From the NCBI RefSeq assembly GCF_014203855.1, contig NZ_JACHJV010000001.1:6014001-6078000 (forward strand): a stretch of DNA of 64,000 nt. Reading direction: 5' to 3'. Source of the DNA: Kitasatospora kifunensis (GTDB taxonomy: Bacteria; Actinomycetota; Actinomycetes; Streptomycetales; Streptomycetaceae). A program made the translations under genes and the position numbers. Of this stretch, positions 19,800 through 28,683 are shown in pieces; the first letter of the stretch is position 1, and each line of letters opens with the position of its first letter. The notes below the pieces were generated by a model. The model saw nothing but the letters and a program-made list of their open reading frames with translations. It made no database searches and was not told where the DNA came from.

Positions 19800-21800
19800 T
19801 CAAGCGCCGTGCGTCCTCGGCAGCCGCAGGGTGAAGACCGCGCCCTGCCCGGGCGTGCTGGTCGCGGTCACCGTTCCACCGTGGGCGTGCGCGAGTTGGC
19901 GCACGATGGCCAGGCCCAGGCCGCTGCCGCCGGTCTGCCGGCTGCGGGACTTCTCGGCACGCCAGAACCGGTCGAAGACATGGGGCAGTTCGTCCGGACC
20001 GATACCCGTGCCGGTGTCCGTCACCTCGATGACCAGTTCGGCGGCCACCAGGTCGTCGCCCACCGGCTCCTCGCCCACCAGGTCGGCTCCGACCGTGACG
20101 CTCCCGCCGTGCGGGGTGTGCCGCACGGCGTTGTCCACCAGGTTCCCGACGGCTTGGCGCAGGCGCACCGGGTCGGCCACCAACTCGGCCTCCCCGTCCG
20201 CGGGCAGCACGCTCAAGCGCACGCCGGCGGCCTCGGCCCGGGCCCGGTGGGCCGCGGCGACCTGGTCGAGGAGTTCGGCGATCCGGACCGGCTCGAGGTG
20301 CAGGCGGAAGCTGCCCGCGTCGGCCGCCGCCAGGTCCCGCAGATCGTCGATGATGTGCTGCAGCAGGAGCGCCTCCTCCAGTAGCGACGCCACGAATGAC
20401 CCGTCAGGGGTGGCCACGCCGTCCTGGGCGGCCTCCAACCAGCCTCGGATGTTGCTGAGTGGCGTGCGCAGTTCGTGCGCGACATCGCTGACCATCGCCT
20501 TGCGCTGCTCCTCGATCCGCTCGCGGCGTTCGGAGAGGTCGTTGAAGGCGGCGGCCAGGTAGCCGATCTCGTCGTCGCCGGTCACCGGGACGCGGGCGTG
20601 CGGTTCGGTGGGGTGCTGGGCGGCGTCGGTCAGTGCGCGCAGCGGCCGGATCAGCCGGGTGGCGAGGAGGACCGAGAGCGCCACGGTCAGGGCCAGGACC
20701 AGGCCGGTGACGCCGGCGATGCGCAGGGTTCCGGCCCGGGTCAGGTGGAAGGCGGGGGTGGTGGTTCCGTTGCTGTCGCTGATGAACAGCAGGGCGGTGG
20801 GGGCGACATAGGGCGCGAGTTGCTGGCGGCGACTGGAGTCGACACAGGTCGCCACGGCCTGATCGTCGCTGTCGGCACTCGGGTTCGGCAGTGGGGTGGG
20901 CGTGGCCGCGGGGGAGGGCGTGGCCGTAGGGGAGGTGGGGACGGCGGGGGAGCCGGGGGAGACGACCGGGCCACCTGGGACGATGACGGAACTGGGAGGC
21001 CGCCCGGCGCTCTGCACCCGCGGGCTCGGCACGACCCCGCCGGGCCCGATGCCGAGCTTGACCGGCCCCAGCCCCTCGGGCGACAGACAGGCGTCGACCA
21101 GCTCACCGAGCTTGCCCAGGGCCTGCTGCTCGGTCGGGGTGGGAGCGGACAGTTGGGGCAGGCCACAGGCCGCGGCGGTGTCGTCGTCGGGGGCGAGCCC
21201 GGCGACGGTCACGTTCGGTCGGCCGCTCGGGTCGGTGCCGGTCTCGGCGGCGAAGCCGCGCGTGCGCAGGCAGTCGGCGGTCGCGGCGGCCGCCGAGCGC
21301 AGGTGGGCGCGTTCTTCGGGGGAGAGGGCGAACGGCCCGACGGCGCGCGGGTCGATGCGGGTGGTGCCGCCGCCCGGTGCCAGCGTCTGGTCCACGTCGA
21401 GCGGGTCGATCACCGCCGACGCGTTGGACGGGACCGCTGACGCGTTGGACGGGACCGGCGACGCGTCGGACGGGGCCGGCGACGCGTGCGGGGCGGTGGA
21501 GCCGCCGATGGGGTGGCGGCTCTGGTCGGTCAGGGCGATATGACGGCCCGTCCGCTTCGTCAGGTCCGCCAGCACGGAGTCGGCGCCGTCCCAGTTCTGG
21601 TGGGTCGCCGCGTAGCCGAGCAGGGTCTCGTAGATGCCGGCGTCGTCGGAGAGGGTCTGGACCTGTTCCTGCTGGATCTCCTGTGACGTGGTGTTCACCG
21701 CCAGCCAGGCGGTGGCCGCCACCGAGCACACGGCGACCAGGATCGAGGCGGCCAGCAGCCGGACCAGCAGGCTCTTGCGCAGCGGTACCCTACGGCGCAT
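19800..21800 (-). CDS. Sensor histidine kinase
   Basis: A 666-residue membrane kinase. It has one membrane segment near the N-terminus, a large extracytoplasmic domain of about 300 residues, a second membrane segment (VTGLVLALTVALSVLLATRL), HAMP, the H-box SDVAHELRTPLSN near residue 440, N-box LVDNAVRHT, and G-boxes DTGTGIG and GGSGLGLA. The sensor region is unusual: it contains tandem heptads of the type PSNASAV (21411-21480) and a long Pro/Ser/Thr tract, so its central part is probably disordered. The start overlaps the response regulator gene by 11 bases. It is divergent from the MacAB-like export operon at 22652, which it probably controls, as similar kinases do for envelope-stress or peptide-resistance exporters. 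Confidence 0.93.
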   Translation of the reverse strand: MRRRVPLRKSLLVRLLAASILVAVCSVAATAWLAVNTTSQEIQQEQVQTLSDDAGIYETLLGYAATHQNWDGADSVLADLTKRTGRHIALTDQSRHPIGGSTAPHASPAPSDASPVPSNASAVPSNASAVIDPLDVDQTLAPGGGTTRIDPRAVGPFALSPEERAHLRSAAAATADCLRTRGFAAETGTDPSGRPNVTVAGLAPDDDTAAACGLPQLSAPTPTEQQALGKLGELVDACLSPEGLGPVKLGIGPGGVVPSPRVQSAGRPPSSVIVPGGPVVSPGSPAVPTSPTATPSPAATPTPLPNPSADSDDQAVATCVDSSRRQQLAPYVAPTALLFISDSNGTTTPAFHLTRAGTLRIAGVTGLVLALTVALSVLLATRLIRPLRALTDAAQHPTEPHARVPVTGDDEIGYLAAAFNDLSERRERIEEQRKAMVSDVAHELRTPLSNIRGWLEAAQDGVATPDGSFVASLLEEALLLQHIIDDLRDLAAADAGSFRLHLEPVRIAELLDQVAAAHRARAEAAGVRLSVLPADGEAELVADPVRLRQAVGNLVDNAVRHTPHGGSVTVGADLVGEEPVGDDLVAAELVIEVTDTGTGIGPDELPHVFDRFWRAEKSRSRQTGGSGLGLAIVRQLAHAHGGTVTATSTPGQGAVFTLRLPRTHGA

Positions 21801-22518
21801 GGTGGCGTCCGCCCGTGCCGTCGGTGAGCTTGTAGCCGACTCCGAAAACGGTCAGCAGGCGCACCGGGTGCCGGGGGTCGGGTTCGATCTTCCTGCGCAG
21901 GTTCATGATGTGCACGTCGATGGTGCGCTCGGATATGTAGTGGCCGAACCCGCCGGTGTCCCCGCGTAGTTGCGCCCGGCTGAAGACCTGCTCGGGGTGC
22001 GCGGCCAGGGTGCGGAGCAACTCGAACTCCCCTGGGGTGCACGGCACCAGGGTGCCGGCGACGCGAACCTCGTGGCGGTCGGGGTCCACCGTCAGCTCGC
22101 CGACCCGCAGCACCGGGTCGGCCGGGGCGCTGCGCTGCACCCGCTGCGAGCGCCGGAGCAGCACGCGCACCCGGGCCATGAGCTCCCGGGGGCTGAACGG
22201 TTTGGTCATGTAGTCGTCGGCGCCCAGGTCGAGCCCGAGCAGCAGGTCGTCCTCGGCGGACCGGGCGGTCAGCACCAGGATCGGGAGTTCGGACTCGCGG
22301 CGCAGGATGCGGCACACGTCGAGGCCGTCCACCCGGGGCATCATCACATCGACGATCAGCAGGTCCGGTTCACGTCGCCGGACCTCCTCGATCGCCGCGC
22401 GTCCGTCGTGGACGACGGCGGCGGTGTGGCCCTCCCGCTCCAGGTAGCGACGGATCAGCTCGGCCTGCTTCGGGTCGTCCTCGGCCACCAGGACATATGC
22501 GCTCACGTTTTCGATCAT
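21790..22518 (-). CDS. OmpR/PhoB-family response regulator
   Basis: The 242-residue regulator has a receiver domain (acidic EDD at 13-15, phosphorylated Asp57 in LLIVDVMMP, conserved Thr in LTARS and Lys in MTKPF) followed by a winged-helix DNA-binding domain (FELLRTLAAHP, the turn SERTIDVHIMNLRRKI, VGYKL). The ATG at 22518 is the first possible start; a GTG at 22506 gives a version four residues shorter and is equally plausible. The gene overlaps the kinase gene and is divergent from the lipoprotein/exporter operon, so the 133-base gap should carry both promoters and probably the regulator's own direct-repeat operator, which I could not single out. Confidence 0.94.
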   Translation of the reverse strand: MIENVSAYVLVAEDDPKQAELIRRYLEREGHTAAVVHDGRAAIEEVRRREPDLLIVDVMMPRVDGLDVCRILRRESELPILVLTARSAEDDLLLGLDLGADDYMTKPFSPRELMARVRVLLRRSQRVQRSAPADPVLRVGELTVDPDRHEVRVAGTLVPCTPGEFELLRTLAAHPEQVFSRAQLRGDTGGFGHYISERTIDVHIMNLRRKIEPDPRHPVRLLTVFGVGYKLTDGTGGRHHAP

Positions 22519-22651
22519 AGGCGGGCCGGTGTCCCGCCTGGTGGCGTGACCTTCGATCAACTGGCCGTTACGGAGCGGCGGACAGGTCACGTCACCGGAA
22601 TCGAAAGACATCCTGACAGGTTCTAAACATCCATTGGCGATCATCGCAGCC

Positions 22652-23395
22652 ATGCCGAAGTCAACTGATGATCGCCCCCAGCACCCGGACCGCCGCAGGC
22701 TGCGGACCACGGTGCTCTGCGCTGTTCTGCTGGTCCCCCTGGGCACGCTGACGGCGTGCGGTTCCGGCTCGGGTGCGCAGAGCAGCGCACGAGGCGCCGT
22801 CGTGGCCTCGCTGCCGAGCGCCACAGCTTCGAGCTCGCCCACCGCGGGCGCGTCCCCCGCGACCGGCGCAGCCGCCGGTGACCCGGCCCCCGCGAGCGGC
22901 GCGGCCGCCGGTGACCCGGCCCCCGGGGCGAGCGCGCCCGCGGGTGCCCCGTCCTCCGCGTCCAGCGCCGACCGCCCCCAGGAGCGGCTGGACGACACCC
23001 AGGAGCACGACGGCCAGCTCTGGGACAGCTACTACGCCTGCCTGGGTGCCAACGGAGTCCCCCTGACGGGCGGGATCGCCCCGGCCGGACAGCCCATGCA
23101 CAAGATGCCGCCGCCGGGTGCCGCCATCCCCAAGGCCGCCGAAGCGGCCTGCCTGTCCAAGATGCCGCTGCCGCCGCCGCAGACGGATCCGAAGCTCAAC
23201 CCGAACTACAACGCCGATTTCAGCGCCTGGGTCAACTGCATCAACGGCAAGGGGCTGAAGGTCAAGGCCTATGGCACCCCGGGCAGCGGGGACAGCGGGT
23301 GGAGCTACGACGGGCAGCCCACGATGCCCCAGCCACAGCAGCAACAGGTGATCCAGACCTGCAAGATGGAGGCATTCAGTGGCAGCGGACACTGA
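22652..23395 (+). CDS. Lipoprotein, first gene of exporter operon
   Basis: The ATG at 22652 gives about 247 residues: a basic N-terminus, a hydrophobic stretch and the lipobox LTAC. It continues with a low-complexity Ala/Gly/Pro/Ser tract containing near-identical repeats (ASGAAAGDPAP) and a C-terminal domain with three spaced cysteines (YYACLG, AACLSK, WVNCING) and a last one in QTCKM. Four cysteines in an exported domain suggest two disulfides. A TTG at 22634 is an alternative start. The stop lies 17 bases inside the adaptor gene, so translation is coupled. I infer an accessory or substrate-binding role for the exporter behind it; the family is not one I can name. Confidence 0.82.
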   Translation: MPKSTDDRPQHPDRRRLRTTVLCAVLLVPLGTLTACGSGSGAQSSARGAVVASLPSATASSSPTAGASPATGAAAGDPAPASGAAAGDPAPGASAPAGAPSSASSADRPQERLDDTQEHDGQLWDSYYACLGANGVPLTGGIAPAGQPMHKMPPPGAAIPKAAEAACLSKMPLPPPQTDPKLNPNYNADFSAWVNCINGKGLKVKAYGTPGSGDSGWSYDGQPTMPQPQQQQVIQTCKMEAFSGSGH

Positions 23396-24794
23396 CGCCG
23401 GGAGCGCCGACCTCGACGACGTCTCCGCCACCGATCCACCCCCGCGGCGAACCCGCAGGCGGCGGGTGGCCGTGATCGTCGCCCTCGCCGTGACGGTCGG
23501 CGGCGGAGCAGCGGGCGCGGTGGGGTTGAGCAGCCAGAAGAAGCCGCACGCAGCCGCGAGCAGCGGCGCGCAGGTGCAGACGGTCGCGGTGGTCAAGACG
23601 GACCTGTCGAACAGCCAGACCATGAGCGGCTCACTGGGTTTCGGCACGGCGCAGACCTTGACGGGCGCCAAGCAGGGCATCATCACCGCGCTCCCCGCCG
23701 CCGGGACCACCGTGACCAGGAATCAGCAGCTGTACCGGGTGAACGACCAGCCGGTGCCGCTCTTCTACGGCGGGACCCCGCTGTTCCGGTCCCTCGACAA
23801 GCCCGACCTGGTGGGTCGGGACGTCCAGGTGGTCGCGAGCAACCTGCAGGCCCTCGGCTATGACATCGGTGCGCAGCCGAAGGTCGGCACCGTGATCACC
23901 CAGCCCGTGGCCGACCAGGCGTCCGGCAGCAGTACGCCCGCGCCGAAGGGCGGGGGTGGAGCGGCGGTTCCGGTCACCGGGAGCAGCCCGGGACCGTCCA
24001 CCGGGGCGAGCACGGCTGCGACCACGGGCGGCACAAGTGCGCCCAGCAGCGCGCCACCTGTGCCGCCTGCTCCACCTGCTCCGCCTGCACCACCCGCGCC
24101 GACCGCTGCCGCCAGCACGCCGGCGGCGCCGGTCCAGACCACGGTGGAATCGGGCGACGGGGTCCTCACCAGTTCCCTGATCGCCGCGATCAAGCGTTGG
24201 CAGAAGGCCGTCGGCCTGCCGCCGACGGGAAGTCTCGGTGTCGGCGACGTGGTGGTCCTGCCGGGCGCGATCCGGGTCGGCACCCTGCAGACGCAACTCG
24301 GCGAGCAGGGGACCGAGGCACTGATGTCGGTCACGCCGACCGACAAGGTGGTGACCGTGCCGGTGGATCCGGCGAACGTCGGATCGATCAAGCAAGGCGA
24401 CAAGGTCACCATCGCACTGCCCGACGGCTCGACGACACCGGGGACGGTCGGCGGCGTCGGCACCGCCGTCCAGGGAAGCGCCAAGGGCGCCGCCGGTGCG
24501 GGTGGCGGGCTCAACACCCCACCCACGGTCAATGTGACCGTGGCCATCGACGACGCCTCGGCGGTGAAGAACTTCGACTCGGCCACCGTCCAGGTGTCCT
24601 TCGTGTCGGCGACCGCGACCGGAGTCCTGGCCGTTCCGGTCGGCGCGCTCCTCGCGCTCAGCGGCGGCGGCTACGCCGTGCAACTGCGAGGCGGCGGGCT
24701 GGTGGCGGTGCAGACCGGCATGTTCGCCAAGGGCATGGTGGCGATCACCGGTAACGGCATCGCGGCGGGCACCCAGGTGGTGACCGCCGCATGA
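23379..24794 (+). CDS. Membrane-fusion/adaptor protein with a split peptidoglycan-binding domain
   Basis: 471 residues, starting at a GTG with GGAGG upstream. An Arg-rich cytoplasmic tip and one membrane anchor ([20 protein letters not shown]) lead into an HlyD/MacA-like part. A peptidoglycan-binding type 1 domain follows, but it is interrupted: its first helix ([14 protein letters not shown]) and last helix ([19 protein letters not shown]) are separated by about 100 residues of Pro/Ala/Ser/Thr/Gly tract including a [11 protein letters not shown] run. The beta-barrel part with [22 protein letters not shown] and a C-terminal segment VPVGALLAL complete the adaptor. It should link the ABC permease downstream to the cell wall. 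Its stop overlaps the ATPase start (ATGA). Confidence 0.88.
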   Translation: MAADTDAGSADLDDVSATDPPPRRTRRRRVAVIVALAVTVGGGAAGAVGLSSQKKPHAAASSGAQVQTVAVVKTDLSNSQTMSGSLGFGTAQTLTGAKQGIITALPAAGTTVTRNQQLYRVNDQPVPLFYGGTPLFRSLDKPDLVGRDVQVVASNLQALGYDIGAQPKVGTVITQPVADQASGSSTPAPKGGGGAAVPVTGSSPGPSTGASTAATTGGTSAPSSAPPVPPAPPAPPAPPAPTAAASTPAAPVQTTVESGDGVLTSSLIAAIKRWQKAVGLPPTGSLGVGDVVVLPGAIRVGTLQTQLGEQGTEALMSVTPTDKVVTVPVDPANVGSIKQGDKVTIALPDGSTTPGTVGGVGTAVQGSAKGAAGAGGGLNTPPTVNVTVAIDDASAVKNFDSATVQVSFVSATATGVLAVPVGALLALSGGGYAVQLRGGGLVAVQTGMFAKGMVAITGNGIAAGTQVVTAA

Positions 24795-25477
24795 CTCCGG
24801 TGCTTGTGGTGCGTGGGGCCCAGATGGCCTATCCGGGCGGGGTCAAGGCCCTGGACGACGTCTCGCTGACCATCGACGAGGGCGAACTGCTGGCCATCCT
24901 CGGCCCGTCCGGCTCGGGGAAGTCCACTCTGCTCAACATCATGGGCACCTTGGACCGGCCGACCAGCGGCACGGTGGAGATAGGCGGCCACGACATCGCA
25001 CAACTCTCCGACCGCCGACTGTCCGCGCTGCGCGGACGCTGGCTGGGCTTCGTGTTCCAGCAGTTCCACCTCACGGACGGACTCAGCGCCGTGGAGAACG
25101 TGGCCACCGGGCTGCTCTACGCCGGAGTGCCACGCCGCCGACGGCGTCCGCTGGCACTGGAGGCGCTGGGCCGGGTCGGTCTGGCCCACCGCGTCGGGCA
25201 CCTGCCGCACCAGCTCTCCGGTGGCGAGCGGCAGCGGGTGGCGATCGCCCGGGCGCTGGTCAACGAGCCTGCCCTGGTGCTCGCGGACGAGCCCACCGGC
25301 GCCCTGGACACGGCCAACGGCAGAGCGGTCCTGGCGCTGCTGACCAAGCTGAACGACGAGGGAACCACCATCGCGATCATCACCCACGACCGAGGCATCG
25401 CCGAACTGATGCCGCGCCAGATAGAGATCCTGGACGGGCACCTGGTGTCCGACCGCCGTACCGGGGTCAGCGCATGA
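24791..25477 (+). CDS. ABC transporter ATP-binding protein (MacB/LolD type)
   Basis: 228 residues with all ATPase motifs: Walker [11 protein letters not shown]-loop FVFQQFHL, signature [15 protein letters not shown], Walker [13 protein letters not shown] and the H-loop ITHD. It belongs to the group that powers FtsX-like permeases exporting peptides, lipids or drugs. The start overlaps the adaptor stop and its own stop overlaps the permease start, so adaptor, ATPase and permease are one translational unit. With the lipoprotein at 22652 and the divergent two-component system, this is a typical actinobacterial export or resistance module. The substrate is not shown by the sequence. Confidence 0.95.
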   Translation: MTPVLVVRGAQMAYPGGVKALDDVSLTIDEGELLAILGPSGSGKSTLLNIMGTLDRPTSGTVEIGGHDIAQLSDRRLSALRGRWLGFVFQQFHLTDGLSAVENVATGLLYAGVPRRRRRPLALEALGRVGLAHRVGHLPHQLSGGERQRVAIARALVNEPALVLADEPTGALDTANGRAVLALLTKLNDEGTTIAIITHDRGIAELMPRQIEILDGHLVSDRRTGVSA

Positions 25478-26838
25478 GCAACGGAAGCACGTACGGCGGC
25501 GGCGATCACGGCGGTGGCACGCACGGCGGTGGCACGCACGGCGGCGGCACGCACAGGTCCGGCGCGAGGTCCGCCGCGAAGCCCGGCGCGAGGTCCGCCG
25601 CGAAGCCCGGCGCGAGGTCCGCCGCGAAGTCCGTCGCGAACCGGACCAAGCCGGTGCGGTTGGCCCCGGCCGACGTTCTCGGCCTCGGACTGCTGGGCAT
25701 CCGCACCCGGAAGGCGCGGGCGGCCCTGTCGGCCCTGGGCATCTCCATCGGCATCGCCACGATGATCATCGTCATGGGCATTCCGGCGTCCAGCCAGCAG
25801 GCCCTGATGGAGCGGCTGTCGGCGCTGGGCACCAACATGCTGCAGGCCACGGCCGATTCCGGCCAGAACCCTCCGGTGGTCTTCCCACCCGAATCGCCGG
25901 ACATGGTCGCCCGGATCGGCCCGGTGACCATCGCCAGTGCGGTCGCCAACACCAACACCAACGTCGCACGCTCCGACAAGGTCGACCCCGACAACGACAC
26001 CGGCCTCGCCGTACTGGCCGGCAAACTGAACCTGCTGCAGGCGATCAACGGCAAGGTCCAGTCGGGCCGCTTCCTCGACGCGGCCACCGAGAAGTTCCCC
26101 ACCACGGTGCTGGGCTCCAAGGCCGCGTCCCGACTCGGCATCACCACCCTGCCGCCGGGTGGGCCCGGCCCGCAGGTCTACATCGACAACCACTGGTTCA
26201 CCGTCATCGGGATCCTCGCCCCGGTGCCGCTGGCTCCGGACATCGACCAGTCGGTGCTGGTCGGTTGGGACGCCGCCAAGTCCCAGCTGGGCTTCAACGG
26301 CAACCCCACCGTGATCTACGTCCAGTCCCAGGAGTCACAGATCGAAGCGGTCCGCGCGGTGATGCCCGCCACCATCTACCCGCAGGCGCCGGGCCTGGTG
26401 CAGGTCAGCCGGCCCTCCGACGCGCTGGCCGCGAAACGGGACACCCAGACCGCCTTCTCCGCGCTGTTCCTCGGCCTGGCGGGCGTGGCCCTGCTGGTCG
26501 GGGGGATCGGCGTCGCCAACACCATGGTCATCTCGGTGCTGGAGCGGCGCAAGGAGATCGGACTGCGCCGGGCGCTGGGCGCCAACCGAGGGCAGATCCG
26601 CGGTCAGTTCCTCACCGAGTCGGTGGCACTGTCCGGGCTCGGCGGTATCGCCGGCACCGCCATCGGCGCCCTCGCGACCTTCGCCTACACCACCTCACAG
26701 GGCTGGCCGCTGGTCATCCCGGTCCAGGTGCTGCTCGGCGGCATCGGCGGGGCGGTCGTGGTCGGCGTGGTGGCGGGCGTCTACCCGTCGATCCGCGCCT
26801 CACGACTCACCCCCACCGAGGCCCTGGCCTCGACCTGA
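25474..26838 (+). CDS. ABC transporter permease (MacB-like, FtsX domain) with repetitive N-terminus
   Basis: 454 residues. After an unusual cytoplasmic head come the first membrane segment ([20 protein letters not shown]), a MacB-like extracytoplasmic domain and a C-terminal FtsX domain of three segments ([21 protein letters not shown], the [13 protein letters not shown] loop, ending with [15 protein letters not shown]). The head contains four GGGTH-type units followed by three GARSAAKP units, coded by 15- and 24-bp tandem DNA repeats at about 25500-25630. It is Gly/His-rich and then Lys/Arg-rich, so metal or membrane-surface binding is conceivable; drift by repeat expansion is as likely. It is last in the operon, followed by a hairpin at 26947. 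Confidence 0.93.
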   Translation: MSNGSTYGGGDHGGGTHGGGTHGGGTHRSGARSAAKPGARSAAKPGARSAAKSVANRTKPVRLAPADVLGLGLLGIRTRKARAALSALGISIGIATMIIVMGIPASSQQALMERLSALGTNMLQATADSGQNPPVVFPPESPDMVARIGPVTIASAVANTNTNVARSDKVDPDNDTGLAVLAGKLNLLQAINGKVQSGRFLDAATEKFPTTVLGSKAASRLGITTLPPGGPGPQVYIDNHWFTVIGILAPVPLAPDIDQSVLVGWDAAKSQLGFNGNPTVIYVQSQESQIEAVRAVMPATIYPQAPGLVQVSRPSDALAAKRDTQTAFSALFLGLAGVALLVGGIGVANTMVISVLERRKEIGLRRALGANRGQIRGQFLTESVALSGLGGIAGTAIGALATFAYTTSQGWPLVIPVQVLLGGIGGAVVVGVVAGVYPSIRASRLTPTEALAST

Positions 26839-26946
26839 ACCCCGAACCGCCGTTGAAGAACCGCCCGCCGACTCGCGGCGCAGGACGGCGGCCACCGGGC
26901 CCGCGCCTGCCGCCGGCGCACTGGCCGCACCCGCCCGCCGGGCACC

Positions 26947-26971
26947 CCGGGGTGACCTCATGTCACCCCGG
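26947..26971 (+). terminator. Hairpin after the exporter operon
   Basis: A perfect 10-bp stem (CCGGGGTGAC) with a 5-base loop, 109 bases after the permease stop and 125 bases before the transglycosylase start. No T-run follows, as is usual in high-GC actinomycetes. Confidence 0.6.
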
Positions 26972-27095
26972 CGTGGTCTGATGCTGCTGCCGACTGACCG
27001 TCGTGGATCGTGTCCGAACCGTGCAACTCGCATGGAACCTGATGGGCGGTCGGTTCGTCCATGGACTGACCGCAGGATCATCGAAAGGAGTTCGC

Positions 27096-28607
27096 GTGGC
27101 CAGGTGGATACGTAAACGTGCGCTGTACCAGACAGCCGGGGCGTTCGTCGCTCTCGCTGCGGCGGCGGCGCCGTCCGCACCCCTGACCCTAGCCGCACCG
27201 GTGGCGTTCGCCGCGCCGGCGCCCGCCGCAGGTGGGGCGACGCCGGCCGGGCAGCTGCCGCTGGACGGCGGTGGCCCCCGGGTCCTGCCGCAGCCGCCGG
27301 GTGCGTTGACCGGATCGCCCTTCGCGGCACCGACCCCCGCGCTGCCGACCGGGGTGCCGAGCACCGTACCAGGGGCGCCCGCGGGGGTGCCGGACGCGTC
27401 GCTGTCGGTGGGTGGAGCCCGGCTGCCGGCCACAGTGCTCGCCGCCTACCGCAACGCCGAGGCGTCCATCGCCGTCACTGATCCCGGCTGCCACCTGCCG
27501 TGGCAACTGCTGGCCGGCATCGGCCAGGTGGAGTCCGGTCAGGCCGACGGCGGCCGGGTCGACGCCTCCGGCACGACGTACACGCCGATCCTCGGCCCGG
27601 CGCTGGACGGGACCAGCGGCTTCGCCGCGATCCCGAACACCGACGGCGGCGCCTACGGCGTCACCGGCCCCTGGGACCGGGCCGTCGGCCCGATGCAGTT
27701 CCTCCCCTCCACCTGGGCGACCTGGGGCGCCGACGGCAACGGCGACGGCAAGGCCGACCCCAACAACATCTGGGACGCGGCCCTGGGCGCCGGCCACTAC
27801 CTCTGCGCGGACGGCCGCGACCTGTCGGCGCCGGCCCAGCTCAACCAGGCGATCCTCGGCTACAACAACTCCACCGACTACCTCAACACGGTGAAGAGTT
27901 GGATGGCCTACTACCAGACGGGCGCCTCGACCGTGCCGGACCTGCCGTCCGTGCCCGGCCCGGTGGCCGCGCTGCCGGCCGACTCCGGCTCGGGCGGTAC
28001 GTCCGGGTCGTCCACGGTGCCCGGTCCGGTCACGGTGCCCACCGCCGTGCCATCGGCCTCGGCCACGCCGTCGCCCATGGCCACGCCCACGGCCCAGCCG
28101 TCCGCCAGCGCGTCGCCCACGCCGGCCGCCTCGGCCTCGCCCACGCCGGCCGCCTCGGCCTCGCCCACGCCGACCGCCTCGGCGTCGGCGTCCGCGAAGC
28201 CGTCGCCCTCGGCTTCGGCCTCTTCGTCGCCGACCGCCGGTGCGTCGCCCTCGGCCCCGGCTTCTGCTTCGCCGTCGCCGACCACGAAGCCCTCGCCGAC
28301 CCCCACCCCCAGCGCCTCGGCGACGGCCACCCCGAGCCCGACGCCGACCACCTGCCCGTCCCCGACGGCCGGTGCGTCCGCCTCCCCGAGCCCGTCGGCT
28401 TCGGCTTCCGCTTCCGCCTCGCCGTCGCCGGCGCCTTCCGCGACGCCTTCTGCGACGCAGATGCCGACGCCTTCCGCGTCCGCGTCTGCGGGCTCCCCGG
28501 CGCCCTCCGGCACCCCCTCGCCGAGCTGCGAGTCCCCCTCGCCCACCGCCGCTGCCGCCGCGCCGACGAGCTCCCCGAGCCCGTCGGCCTCCGCGACCGC
28601 CAAGTGA
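27096..28607 (+). CDS. Secreted lytic transglycosylase-like protein with Ser/Pro/Ala tail
   Basis: 503 residues from a GTG with AAAGGAG at 27084-27090. A signal peptide (RKRALYQTAGAFVALAAAAA, ending about residue 42) precedes a Pro/Gly-rich linker and an SLT-type murein transglycosylase domain at roughly residues 105-275. The catalytic Glu is in LLAGIGQVESGQ, and the signature parts AVGPMQFLPSTW and LGAGHYLCADGRDL are clear. It should cut glycan strands of peptidoglycan outside the cell. The last 220 residues are low complexity: repeats of AASASPTP type and long Ser/Pro/Thr/Ala runs, probably a disordered wall-spanning tail. A DNA repeat (21 bp) underlies part of it at 28115-28180. Confidence 0.93.
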   Translation: MARWIRKRALYQTAGAFVALAAAAAPSAPLTLAAPVAFAAPAPAAGGATPAGQLPLDGGGPRVLPQPPGALTGSPFAAPTPALPTGVPSTVPGAPAGVPDASLSVGGARLPATVLAAYRNAEASIAVTDPGCHLPWQLLAGIGQVESGQADGGRVDASGTTYTPILGPALDGTSGFAAIPNTDGGAYGVTGPWDRAVGPMQFLPSTWATWGADGNGDGKADPNNIWDAALGAGHYLCADGRDLSAPAQLNQAILGYNNSTDYLNTVKSWMAYYQTGASTVPDLPSVPGPVAALPADSGSGGTSGSSTVPGPVTVPTAVPSASATPSPMATPTAQPSASASPTPAASASPTPAASASPTPTASASASAKPSPSASASSSPTAGASPSAPASASPSPTTKPSPTPTPSASATATPSPTPTTCPSPTAGASASPSPSASASASASPSPAPSATPSATQMPTPSASASAGSPAPSGTPSPSCESPSPTAAAAAPTSSPSPSASATAK

Positions 28608-28611
28608 GCGA

Positions 28612-28653
28612 AGCGCCGGGCGCCGCGAGCAGCTGTTCGCGGCGCCCGGCGCT
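28612..28653. terminator. Strong bidirectional terminator hairpin
   Basis: A perfect 17-bp stem (28612-28628 with 28637-28653) and 8-base loop, four bases after the transglycosylase stop. It also lies 31 bases beyond the stop of the converging AlaRS-like gene, so it can serve both. Confidence 0.85.
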
Positions 28654-28683
28654 CGGCGCGGTGACCCGCGGTGAGCCGAGCCG

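Noticed and set aside
26839-27095. Possible ydaO-type c-di-AMP riboswitch before the transglycosylase, as known for some actinobacterial wall hydrolases
   Set aside because: Only one clear hairpin (26947-26971), which fits a terminator; the conserved parts of that riboswitch were not found.
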